From positions 14,669,467-14,733,466 of the forward strand of contig CAMGYJ010000010.1 of assembly GCA_946122785.1 (NCBI GenBank): a stretch of DNA of 64,000 bases, read 5' to 3'. A program made the position numbers and the translations under genes. The notes under the pieces were generated by a model. It was not told the DNA's origin and ran no database searches. It worked only from the letters and a program-made list of their open reading frames with translations. Source of the stretch: Linum tenue (lineage: Eukaryota; Streptophyta; Magnoliopsida; Malpighiales; Linaceae). Position 1 is the first letter of the stretch; each line of letters starts with the position of its first letter. Shown piece by piece: positions 11,101 to 19,085 of this stretch.

Positions 11101-12158
11101 ACATGTTCTAGCACCAACTTAACAGATCCTTTGCCAGCTACATCAAGCCTGGAGTCATTTCCCAGCCTCACACTCCCTTTAAAATTTGTATCCAGCTCAG
11201 TAAACCACTTCTTGTTTCCACACATATGGTTACTGCAGCCTGAATCCAAGAACCATAACACTTCATTCTTCTCATCTTTTCCACCATCCAGAAAGGCCAT
11301 GAGTAGCATATCATCTTTTAACTCAGAAGAGGTGGAATAATTAACCTGTTGACTGTTGTACCATTCAGGGCATTCATACCTGAAATGGCCCAACTTATGG
11401 CATTTGTAGCATTCTACAGAATCCTTACTCCAACCTCTTCCTCTCCCTCTTCCGCTTCCTGGATAGCCACCTCTTCCCAAACCTCTTCCTCTTCCACCAC
11501 CCTCATATCCAACCTTAAGTGCTTGATCTTCTTCTGCAGCATTCTTCTTCTGAAACTTCTGCTCATGCACTATCAAAGAACTTTGAAGTGCATCTACACT
11601 GAGTTGTTCAATGTCTTTGGACTCTTCTATTGAGCACACCACATAATTGAACTTCTCAGTCAAGGTTCTGAGAATTTTCTCTACAATCTGAACATCAGTC
11701 AGATTTTCACCATAATTCCTCATGAAGTTTGCAATAACCATTACTCTACCAAAGTAATCAATGACAACTTCTCCTTCCTTCATTTCCAGCAGCTCAAAGT
11801 TCCTCCTCAGACCCTGTAGTTGTGCCTTCTGGACTCTGGCACTTCCCTGGAACTTTTCCTTCATTGCATCCCATAACTCCTTTGCTGTCTTTTTCTTTGT
11901 GATGGTCTTCAGAATTGTTTTATCAATGGAGCTGTAGAGGTAGTTTTTTGCCTTCAGATCTCTTAGCCTTGACTCCTCCAGAACTTTGCTTTGTGCCTCA
12001 GTAAGAGCCTCACCTTCAGAGGGTTCTCTGAATCCTTCACTAACCACTCCCCAGTATTCCTTTGACCTCAGCAAATTCTCCATCAACAGGCTCCAGTGAT
12101 CGTAATCACCATCAAATTTGGGAATGCACACCTGTGCAAAGCTGCTATTTTCACTCAT
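8104..12158 (-). pseudogene. Copia gag-pol polyprotein, disabled by amber codon and frameshift
   Basis: The ATG at 12158 opens MSENSSFAQVCIPKFDGDYD, a UBN2-type Gag. A zinc knuckle CYKCHKLGHFRYEC (about 11370-11412) and an aspartic protease motif FLDSGCSNHM follow. Integrase comes next with its zinc-binding pre-domain LWHRRFGH...CSTCQIGKQHR and core (HADLCGP, RTDRGGEF, NGVAERKNRTI). Reverse transcriptase has KARIVVKGYSQ, LDVKSAFLHG and the catalytic YVDD. RNase H ends the frame with TDSDYAGD, LSTTEAEFVA and GRSKHIDVRFHFLRD. A single TAG at 9110-9108 interrupts reverse transcriptase between EHT and FIK, upstream of YVDD, in a frame that is otherwise continuous. Near 8215 a one-base shift replaces the usual DQVADVMTKAL tail; in the shifted frame that tail ends at 8104. 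Both changes should abolish full-length Pol. Confidence 0.93.
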
Positions 12159-12313
12159 TTCTGCAGATTTCTTTTCAGCCTTTAGCTAGAAATCTCACTC
12201 ACCACCCTGCTTGAATCTCCTCTCTGATTCTCTCGTGTTTCCCTAACCCTGATCTGCAATCAGACTTGCAGATGAAATTTAATCTCTCTTTTGCTTGGTT
12301 ACAGTTAGCCAAA

Positions 12314-12325
12314 GCTCTGATACCA
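12314..12325 (-). other. Copia primer binding site (tRNA-iMet)
   Basis: Minus strand TGGTATCAGAGC starts three bases inside the 5' LTR and is complementary to the 3' end of plant initiator methionine tRNA. Confidence 0.85.
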
Positions 12326-12328
12326 CAA

Positions 12329-12653
12329 TGAGAACTTTGTAAGGGGCAACTGACGAATTTTATTGATAATCAAAGCAAGATATAAATACAATAGAGCTTG
12401 TCCTGCAATCTCGCCATTACTAACCAACTAATCCCCTTGACTCCACTTCCCTTGATCTATGCTAACCCACTAACTAACACTGCTAACAATACTGCTAACT
12501 TGACTCCAAAGCAATCAGACCCTCTAACAACTCGACTGGACTTAATTGACTCAAGACACAAACAAAGTGACTAAACTAAATTTAACCAAAACAACTCAGC
12601 AGCGACTCAACAGTAGCAATGCAATGGCTACTTTATTCAAACCCTTGCTGACA
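12329..12653 (-). repeat. Copia 5' LTR
   Basis: 325 bp with the same ends as the 3' LTR; 19 bp longer through small insertions. Confidence 0.93.
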
Positions 12654-13383
12654 TACAAATGAACACTCCCGATTAGCTCTCCAGCCAATCAATCAAATCC
12701 AATCCCCTTGATCAACTCCTCGTCGATCAAGAACCCGGTATCTCCCCGATACCGTAACCTCGATCAACTCCCCGTCAATCGAAACCCCTTTTCCTATCAA
12801 AACCACTAGCTGAAACCCTCAACTCTCTTGTTTTGATTTCCCCAGAAAAGTTGTTCTTCTCTTCTCACACTAAGACTCTTTTTGTAGCCTCACGAACTCG
12901 ACCGTTGCAGTTGAGAACTTCTTGCCATGTTGAGTCGATTCTGAATCTCCTTGGAAAAGGTAAGTTTCTTCTTGCTTCTCAATCTTCTCACTCTGCCGTT
13001 CAGTTGGAAAAGGTAAGTGTCGTTCAGTTTGAATCCTTTCCATCTTTGATCGAACCATACTGTGAATTTACTTGAGCAGCAAGGTTGTGGGATTGTGGTT
13101 AAAATAACTTGGTTATTCTTGAAGCGAGTTTTTATTCTAGCTTCGTATCATCTGTAAAACAATGTAAACTCTGCTTCCCTACAGTCTCAACCAAACCGTT
13201 AGACTTAACATAATTATCTCATGGCGGTACTATCTTGTCGGGCAGAGTAATAAGTTTAGCATTGTAGTTTTTCCTGCACTTAACTATTTGGACAATAGAT
13301 TAACTTAGCCTCGTAAAGTTACTTGCCAAGTACCTAATGCAAACATCCAAACAGCTTTGCTAATGAGAAGCTTTTTCTCCCAA
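12654..13383. other. Host flank between copia and the retroelement array
   Basis: Begins with the TACAA duplication. No protein family is recognised in any frame. This is the last non-array DNA in the window. Confidence 0.45.
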
Positions 13384-13400
13384 CAGAGAAATAATTCCTC

Positions 13401-13744
13401 CTAACGGGATTTGAATTGGGTGATATTTGGGAATTTAGGGATTGAGAGGATAGAATTAGGGATTTGGGAAAGAATTGGGGAAGAACAGAAGAGAATCGGC
13501 CTAGGCCTTTAGAGGGATTGAGATCGAGAATAGGGAAGATAGGGAGATTAGGGTTTAGGGAATTCTTTGATAATTCTTTATTGACTGATCATAACGTAGA
13601 CTCAAAGTACATATTTATAGGGAATACTAGGTAACCCTAATAATAAACCTAATCCTACTAAATAACTACTAACCTTATTGATAATTATCCTAATAATAAT
13701 TATATTAATAAATAAAGAAACCCTACATAAATCGGTTTCTAACA
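13401..13744 (-). repeat. A1 3' LTR, end-truncated
   Basis: Starts at CTAACGGG, inside the terminal hairpin of the class A LTR. The 361-bp full version is at 15744-16104. Confidence 0.9.
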
Positions 13745-15665
13745 TCTCCTCCCCCTTCAGACCAACCTTGCCCTCAAGGTTGACCAACTTGACCCACTCT
13801 GCCACGTTCTCCGTGTAATCCGCATCCTTCCTGCGCTTTCTTTTCTTCCAATCATGCTCAACTCCTTGATTTGGCCTTTCTTCTTCGACCTTCTGATGCC
13901 GCTGCAAAGTTGTAAGCTTCAATTCTGATGGCCCAATCCTCGTGTCCTCGAAGTATTCAAACTTCAATAATTCCTCCTTTATTAGCATCGCGCTCCAGCA
14001 ACTTATTGAATCAAAAAGTACTTTCTTGTGTAAGTCCCCATCATTATGTACCAGCTCATCAAGGCCTTCGAACTTCTTTGTTGGAGCTGACTCATAACCT
14101 TGGTTTGTTGCTTCTTTAAATACTGATGGTTTATGCTTCCTTGAGAGCTCATTTACCAAGCCCACATATTCATCATTCTCTCCTTCCAAGCCCACACCAT
14201 ATAATAGAGATTCAACTAAACAACCCATTTGAGTCCCGGACCTTTCATGACACAGCCCATCATCTCCTCGAGGCCCGCTAGGCCTTCCATGACTAGGCCT
14301 ATTACTTAACCCCTGTTCAGCCCATTGAGATTCTAATTTCGGTCCATTTTGCTTATCTGATCGGCCCAACTGATCCCAAATCTTGGCCTGCCCTCCTGAC
14401 CTTTCCGACCCACAGCAGGCCCACTCTTTTGGCCAACATTCGGCCCAAATCGCTTTCACCTTTGGCCCGCTCTGCTGCTCTGCCCTCAACTCGCACCATG
14501 GGCCCGGCCAGCCTCTTACGAGCCCAAGTCGGCCCATCCTTACTAGCGGCGCCTCACAACATGCCCAGCCCAACGAGTTCAGCTGCTGCACTACTCGACC
14601 CAAGGATGGCACCCTAGGGTTTGCGAGAAGACTGCCGCCGTCCTCCATCACTCGGCCCGATTTCCTCAGTCGATTAGGGCTTGCGGTCCAAACATCCGAG
14701 CTAAAGGCCCAACATGCTTGGCCCGATCGAAAGAACTGCTGCTGTCGTGCCCCTCGATCCGAATCAGGAGGCCTAGGGTTTTTGAAAACACAGCTGCCAC
14801 CATCCTTCTTCGTCTTCCTCTTCCTCATCGCGCCGCCCGCCGTCGATGCCTCCTCTTCCGCCGTCAACTGCTCCTCCGACCAACGCACCCGGCGACGAGG
14901 CTGCCTCTCCCCGCCGTTCGATGCGACAGCTGTCGCCGCCAGTTGAGCTGCCAAAGATCGTGCCGCCTCTTCTCCCTTTGCGACCGACGGGCAGATTGCC
15001 TTGCCGGATTCTCGAGCAGCGCGCGGAGAGGTGATGCCGTCGGCGCATCTCTCCCTCTCTGTTACCTCGTTCGTCGAGCTGAACCGCCGGCGAAAAATCC
15101 CGGCAACGCCCCGCGTCATCTTCGACGCTTCCTTCTCCAGCTCTGGCGACGCAGCCAGGCCTGTCGCCGCCTCGTCCCGACTAGTCTCCTCCTTCCGTAA
15201 TGCCTTCATCTCCGTAGCCGCGATAGAAGACTCCCCGCCGCTCGCTCCTTCCTTCTTCTCCAGCGGCTTCTCCTTCGATGACTCCTTCCTCTCCACCTCT
15301 TGCAACGCCCGAGGAAGCTCAACACTGCCTCTCTCCTTCTCCATCTCCGGCGGATTCCTCTTCAACTGCGATTGAGGTTTGCCCTCAATCGGGAGAGAGA
15401 GAGAGCCGCAGCCGCCCTCTTCTTCGCGTGCCGTCGCGCGCGCCTCGGCCACGGGCGCTCCGTCCCAGCCGCCGCCTTCCACCCCGCTCGCCCGGACGCA
15501 CGAGCCGCGTCCCGCGCCGTCGCCTCGGTCGGCGTCAGCGAGCGCCGCCAGCCGCGCGCCCTCCTTCTCTGTCGCGGCGCCTCGCGCCGACTCCCTCTTC
15601 CAGGAGTTCGCGATTTGCCATAACTCCTCTCGCAACTTAGCCCATGACTGCTCTGATTTTTCCAT
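13602..15665 (-). CDS. Class A ORF, unknown GC-rich protein
   Basis: The first ATG after the leader (15665) opens a 687-residue frame that runs through the polypurine tract and stops inside the LTR at 13602. The start MEKSEQSWAKLREELWQIAN and the next ~70 residues resemble the N-terminal leader of the class C pol ORF. The rest is Glu/Lys/Ala-rich, then has two related blocks (CVFKNPRPPDSDRGARQQQ and LLANPRVPSLGRVVQQ) and a tail HDWKKRKRRKDADYTENVAEW with a basic, nuclear-signal-like run. I recognise no domain. The middle is dense in GGCCCA/TGGGCC words. A1 is the only class A copy here whose complete frame is open. Confidence 0.6.
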   Translation of the reverse strand: MEKSEQSWAKLREELWQIANSWKRESARGAATEKEGARLAALADADRGDGAGRGSCVRASGVEGGGWDGAPVAEARATAREEEGGCGSLSLPIEGKPQSQLKRNPPEMEKERGSVELPRALQEVERKESSKEKPLEKKEGASGGESSIAATEMKALRKEETSRDEAATGLAASPELEKEASKMTRGVAGIFRRRFSSTNEVTERERCADGITSPRAARESGKAICPSVAKGEEAARSLAAQLAATAVASNGGERQPRRRVRWSEEQLTAEEEASTAGGAMRKRKTKKDGGSCVFKNPRPPDSDRGARQQQFFRSGQACWAFSSDVWTASPNRLRKSGRVMEDGGSLLANPRVPSLGRVVQQLNSLGWACCEAPLVRMGRLGLVRGWPGPWCELRAEQQSGPKVKAIWAECWPKEWACCGSERSGGQAKIWDQLGRSDKQNGPKLESQWAEQGLSNRPSHGRPSGPRGDDGLCHERSGTQMGCLVESLLYGVGLEGENDEYVGLVNELSRKHKPSVFKEATNQGYESAPTKKFEGLDELVHNDGDLHKKVLFDSISCWSAMLIKEELLKFEYFEDTRIGPSELKLTTLQRHQKVEEERPNQGVEHDWKKRKRRKDADYTENVAEWVKLVNLEGKVGLKGEEMLETDLCRVSLFINIIIIRIIINKVSSYLVGLGLLLGLPSIPYKYVL
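13764..13781 (-). other. Pre-polypurine hairpin, class A
   Basis: AACCTTG/CAAGGTT seven-base stem with a four-base loop, about 20 bases before the LTR. The same element occurs at the equivalent position in classes B, C and D. Confidence 0.75.
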
Positions 15666-15743
15666 GTCGATGCTCCGGTTTCTCAGCTGTCCCTGATAGA
15701 GTTGAGACGAACTCACCGATCGAAACCGGGCTCTGATACCAGA
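15666..15743 (-). other. Class A primer site and shared leader
   Basis: Two bases (TC) after the LTR the minus strand reads TGGTATCAGAGCCCGG, complementary to tRNA-iMet. A leader ending in AGGGACAGCTGAGAAACCGG precedes the ATG. It is nearly the same in classes B, C and D. Confidence 0.85.
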
Positions 15744-16104
15744 TGTTAGAAACAAAGTTTCTAACGGGATTTGAATTGGGTGATATTTGGGAATTTAGGG
15801 ATTGAGAGGATAGAATTAGGGATTTGGGAAAGAATTGGGGAAGAACAGAAGAGAATCGGCCTAGGCCTTTAGAGGGATTGAGATCGAGAATAGGGAAGAT
15901 AGGGAGATTAGGGTTTAGGGAATTCTTTGATAATTCTTTATTGACTGATCATAACGTAGACTCAAAGTACATATTTATAGGGAATACTAGGTAACCCTAA
16001 TAATAAACCTAATCCTACTAAATAACTACTAACCTTATTGATAATTATCCTAATAATAATTATATTAATAAATAAAGAAACCCTACATAAATCGGTTTCT
16101 AACA
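15744..16104 (-). repeat. A1 5' LTR (361 bp)
   Basis: Ends TGTTAGAAAC and GTTTCTAACA. The U5 end is a hairpin, GTTAGAAAC-N3-GTTTCTAAC. On the minus strand a TATAAATA box lies about 30 bases before an AGTCAATAAAG start region. Confidence 0.92.
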
Positions 16105-16112
16105 TCGATGTT
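16101..16112. other. Head-to-head LTR-LTR join, A1/B1
   Basis: Reads ACATCGATGTTA: the CA end of A1, then TC, then GA, then the TG end of B1. TC and GA are the two bases that lie outside the LTR at the primer site and the polypurine tract, so the join equals ligation of unprocessed cDNA ends. Confidence 0.8.
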
Positions 16113-16480
16113 AGAAACAAACACTTTACAGCTTTTCATTATTTCGTATTATTGTCGGTTTTGATAATTGGGGGACCATTTGGGGTATTTTCGTTATATG
16201 GGTAGCAGTTAGGTATTTGGCGGATTATATAATCTGCAGTAGGAGTTATTTTGTCATTAAGCAATCAATTACAGAAAACCTAAATCCTAATTTCTCCCTC
16301 TCTCTCTCTCTCCCTAGCGCCGAACTTCCTCTCTCTTTCCCTCTCTCTTTGGCCGATCGGCAGCCATCCTTCCCCTTTCTTCTTCCTAAATTCCCTAATT
16401 CTAATCCCTAGCTTGATCAATCCCTAGTTGGTCTAGCTAATTTCCCAATTCTACAACTGTTAGAAACCTTGTTTCTAACA
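16109..16480 (+). repeat. B1 5' LTR (372 bp)
   Basis: TGTTAGAAAC...TAACA. It contains a palindromic TATA region GATTATATAATC at 16223-16234, a predicted start near 16257-16261, a CT-rich microsatellite, and the U5 hairpin GTTAGAAAC-CTT-GTTTCTAAC. Confidence 0.93.
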
Positions 16481-16559
16481 TCTGGTATCAGAGCCCGGTT
16501 CCGATCGGAGAGTTCTTCCCAACTCCGTCAGGGACAGCTTAGAAACCGGAGAACCAACG
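16481..16559 (+). other. Class B primer site and leader
   Basis: TC then TGGTATCAGAGCCCGG, then a leader of about 60 bases that aligns with those of classes A, C and D with a few substitutions, ending at the gag ATG. Confidence 0.85.
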
Positions 16560-18683
16560 ATGGTAACGACGAAATCCATGAAGGCAGCAGAGAAAGCGGA
16601 GAAGGCGAATCAGGCGGGTGACAAGGGCGCCGATGCAGGTGACGACGGGGTCGATGGGGCTGTGGAGGATCTGACCGGCAATGAGGAGTTGAGGAGGGAT
16701 CTGGAGGCGCAGGCGAGGAGACAGGCGCGGGTGGAGGAAGAGTTGGGAGAACTGCAGGAGAGGGCTAGGGAGCAAGGCCAAACCCTTGATGCTCTGACAG
16801 GAGCTGTGAAGGCACTGGCGGGACAGGTGGGTGACTTGGTGGCGGCCCTGAAGAAATCAGGGATCGAAGCTGGCGGCGGCGGCCAGTTGCACGGGGAGGA
16901 CGGCGCGCCAGGGGAGGGGTCGATGTCGGTGGAGGCGGCCGGCGACCACGGCGCCGCGCGGGCCTCGGCGAACACGGCGGCGGAGGGGCGAGGAGAGAAG
17001 GGCGGCGCGGCGGCCAACCCTAACCGGCTGGGGTTGCGTGCGGGCCAGGTCTCCTTTGGCCCAACCATCAAAGATGGGCTGCTTCCGACTCCCTCGGCCC
17101 AGGAGAAGGCGCGCGCGCGGGGCAAGGCCAAGATGGCAGAGTACGTGGGCTTGGATGAAGAAGAGTTGATGGGCTTGGAGCAGGAGTATGATCATGAGCC
17201 GTGGCCCAATGAGCCGAATGGGCCCGGGGAGGATTATAACAGGGATGAAGGAAGCCATATGGGCCGAGCTGGGACGGAAGGCGGGCCAGGTGGGAAGCGG
17301 CGAGAAGCGGACCGCGGCTGGGAGGTGGGTCGGCCGAGCTCCATGGGCCGGGGACCCGCGGGCCGGGCCGAGTATGCGGGCCGGGCGGGGTCGAGCAGGG
17401 GCCCAAGCGGTCGGGTCGAACCCGGTCGGACCGAACCCGGTCGGACCGAACCCGGTCGGACCGAACCCGGTCGGACCGAACCCGGTCGGACCAGCACCGA
17501 ACCAGGGCAGCAGCTGGCGCGCCAAGGGGGAACGGGCAGCAGGGGCTTTCCGGCTCGCCAAGGTCAGTTTGACGAGCCTAGTGGCAATCAACCGCCGTTT
17601 GTGAATCAGCACGGCACTGGTAGGGAATTCATGGGATCAGGAACGGGTGATCAGAGGCAGAGAAATGAGATGGGCCGAGGACGGGGACATCAAGAGGAGG
17701 AGGAAGGAGAGTGGGAGTATGAAGGGGGACACCGGTACTCGCAGCATTATCACCGCGAGGCGCCGGGGTATGGGAGGCACGCTGGTTACTCCCGAGGTGG
17801 TGAGGAGGAAGATGACATGGTGTTTCGAGCTAAGCCCCCAACCATTGAGTTCCCAAAATTCAATGGCAGGGAGGATGCAGGTCTGTGGCTATACTCCGCA
17901 GAACGGTGGTTCAAGAACCATCCCACTAGAGAGGAACGGAAGGCTCAGTTGGCGTCCTTCTATTTAGAGGGGGATGCATTGCAGTGGTGGGAATGGATGG
18001 AGCGGACCTATGCTGAAGCTCGAACGCTGATTACCTGGCCGATGTTCAAGGAGGAGCTGAGGTATCAGTTTGGCAAGTCGGAAGGGTGGGCCCCGGAGCA
18101 GCTGGCGAAGCTGCGCCAGACTGGGACAGTGGCGGAGTATCGAGCAGAGTTCTTTAAACTGGGTAACCAGTGCAAGGGCGTACCGGAGGAGACATTGGTG
18201 GGTCTGTGCATGGCGGGACTCCGGCCAGAGATCGCAGCGGCTGTGCGGGTATTTGAGCCCGATTCACTTCGAGCTGTTTTCCGTCTTGCAGGTAATAAGG
18301 AGGAGGAGCTGGCTAGTTGGCGGGGCGTGATAGGCCGCTACCAGAAGCCGGCCGGGGGAGGAGGCGGTGGTAGCAGCGCGAGTGGGGGAACGAGTGGAGC
18401 TGCATCGGGGCCTAGTTCGGGAGGGGGTGCGGCGGCTGGCCCACCTGCGGCTGTCATTCGAACGGGACCGAGGCCACCACCCAAGGGATTTAGGACGCTA
18501 TCTCCGGCCGAGATCGAGCAGAAGAGGCGGGAAGGGAAGTGTTTCAACTGTGACGAGCGGTTTACCTTTGGTCACAAGTGCGGGAAGCCTGATTTGATGT
18601 TCTTGGTGGGACGAAAGGAAGACGAGGCGGAGGATGAGATGGTGGAGGAACCCGGAGCAGAGCAAGAGAAGCCGCAACCTTGA
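16560..18683 (+). CDS. gag: Intact chromovirus-type Gag (707 aa)
   Basis: The ATG after the leader starts MVTTKSMKAAEKAEKAN. Residues ~35-105 form a heptad-rich coiled coil (EELRRDLEAQARRQARVEEE). A disordered Gly/Pro/Arg region holds a 15-bp repeat coding GRTEP (17420-17495). Residues ~430-590 are a Retrotrans_gag domain (FPKFNGREDAGLWLYSAERWF, LEGDALQWWEW, MFKEELRYQFG). The zinc knuckle CFNCDERFTFGHKC at ~661-674 has the spacing usual in plant chromoviruses. An acidic tail ends at PQP and TGA, and that stop codon lies inside the pre-polypurine hairpin. In ordinary chromoviruses this tail continues directly into protease; here coding stops. Gag would build the virus-like particle and bind element RNA. 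B1 and B5 are the only full-length open gag copies in the window. B1 has the longest GRTEP repeat. Confidence 0.95.
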   Translation: MVTTKSMKAAEKAEKANQAGDKGADAGDDGVDGAVEDLTGNEELRRDLEAQARRQARVEEELGELQERAREQGQTLDALTGAVKALAGQVGDLVAALKKSGIEAGGGGQLHGEDGAPGEGSMSVEAAGDHGAARASANTAAEGRGEKGGAAANPNRLGLRAGQVSFGPTIKDGLLPTPSAQEKARARGKAKMAEYVGLDEEELMGLEQEYDHEPWPNEPNGPGEDYNRDEGSHMGRAGTEGGPGGKRREADRGWEVGRPSSMGRGPAGRAEYAGRAGSSRGPSGRVEPGRTEPGRTEPGRTEPGRTEPGRTSTEPGQQLARQGGTGSRGFPARQGQFDEPSGNQPPFVNQHGTGREFMGSGTGDQRQRNEMGRGRGHQEEEEGEWEYEGGHRYSQHYHREAPGYGRHAGYSRGGEEEDDMVFRAKPPTIEFPKFNGREDAGLWLYSAERWFKNHPTREERKAQLASFYLEGDALQWWEWMERTYAEARTLITWPMFKEELRYQFGKSEGWAPEQLAKLRQTGTVAEYRAEFFKLGNQCKGVPEETLVGLCMAGLRPEIAAAVRVFEPDSLRAVFRLAGNKEEELASWRGVIGRYQKPAGGGGGGSSASGGTSGAASGPSSGGGAAAGPPAAVIRTGPRPPPKGFRTLSPAEIEQKRREGKCFNCDERFTFGHKCGKPDLMFLVGRKEDEAEDEMVEEPGAEQEKPQP
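17405..17500 (+). repeat. GRTEP-coding minisatellite in gag
   Basis: 15-bp unit CGGTCGGACCGAACC repeated about five times in B1 and one to three times in B2-B7. Frame-breaking indels of B2, B3, B4 and B6 fall in or beside it. Confidence 0.85.
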
Positions 18684-18693
18684 GGACAAGGTT
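18676..18693 (+). other. Pre-polypurine hairpin, class B
   Basis: Stem AACCTTG/CAAGGTT with loop AGGA. It includes the gag stop codon TGA and lies 20 bases before the 3' LTR. Confidence 0.75.
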
Positions 18694-18713
18694 GTTTTCC
18701 AAGGAGGCGGGGA

Positions 18714-19085
18714 TGTTAGAAACAAACACTTTACAGCTTTTCATTATTTCATATTATTGTCGGTTTTGATAATTGGGGGACCATTTGGGGTATTTTCGTT
18801 ATATGGGTAGCAGTTAGGTATTTGGCGGATTATATAATCTGCAGTAGTAGTTATTTTGTCATTAAGCAATCAATTACAGAAAACCTAAATCCTAATTTCT
18901 CCCTCTCTCTCTCTCTCCCTAGCGCCGAACTTCCTCTCTCTTTCCCTCTCTCTTTGGCCGATCGGCAGCCATCCTTCCCCTTTCTTCTTCCTAAATTCCC
19001 TAATTCTAATCCCTAGCTTGATCAATCCCTAGTTGGTCTAGCTAATTTCCCAATTCTACAACTGTTAGAAACCTTGTTTCTAACA
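18714..19085 (+). repeat. B1 3' LTR, also leading element C1
   Basis: 372 bp. It is followed by TCTGGT, the first bases of a primer site, and then directly by class C coding sequence; so this class B LTR sits where the 5' LTR of C1 should be. Confidence 0.9.

Larger units (their letters stand above)
7742..12653 (-). mobile_element. Full-length Ty1/copia LTR retrotransposon
   Basis: A complete element on the minus strand flanked by a perfect 5-bp target duplication TACAA (7737-7741 and 12654-12658). It has LTRs with TG...CA ends, a tRNA-iMet primer site, a polypurine tract, and a gag-pol frame in the copia order protease, integrase, reverse transcriptase, RNase H. The LTRs differ by indels and a few substitutions, so the insertion is not brand new. 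The polyprotein carries an amber codon and a late frameshift, so this copy is probably not autonomous now. Lineage within copia cannot be fixed by eye; Tork-like is a guess. Confidence 0.95.
13401..16104 (-). mobile_element. Element A1 (non-autonomous LTR element, class A)
   Basis: LTRs at 13401-13744 (first 17 bases lost) and 15744-16104 are identical over the shared part. The primer site TGGTATCAGAGCCCGG and leader lie at 15666-15741 on the minus strand; the polypurine tract AAGGGGGAGGAGA lies just inside 13745. The only frame encodes an unfamiliar GC-rich protein, with no reverse transcriptase or Gag. It resembles a LARD/TRIM-type passenger that needs proteins from elsewhere. Confidence 0.85.
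16109..19085 (+). mobile_element. Element B1 (Gag-only LTR element, TR-GAG type)
   Basis: LTRs at 16109-16480 and 18714-19085 (372 bp each) differ at about two sites. The primer site is at 16483-16498. The single ORF ends in the pre-polypurine hairpin, and GGAGGCGGGGA abuts the 3' LTR. The structure, two LTRs around a Gag gene only, matches the TR-GAG class of plant non-autonomous retrotransposons. Confidence 0.93.

Noticed and set aside
12833..13075. Small ORF in the host flank
   Set aside because: Contains no recognisable family and no splice or promoter context; length is within chance expectation.
16105..16108. TCGA as a target-site duplication or preferred target
   Set aside because: It occurs once per join, not on both sides of an element, and its halves equal the bases outside the LTR at the primer site and polypurine tract.
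16217..16411. A 64-codon frame repeated identically in every class B LTR
   Set aside because: It starts at a non-AUG codon, is Ser/Leu/Pro-rich because of the CT microsatellite, and is conserved only because the LTR copies are near identical.
17405..17500. CRISPR-like or other regularly spaced repeat
   Set aside because: The 15-bp units are contiguous, coding and without spacers.
16610..17612. Long antisense frames across gag, and similar ones opposite the class A ORFs
   Set aside because: GC-rich coding with few stops produces open shadows in several frames; none has a domain or its own start context.
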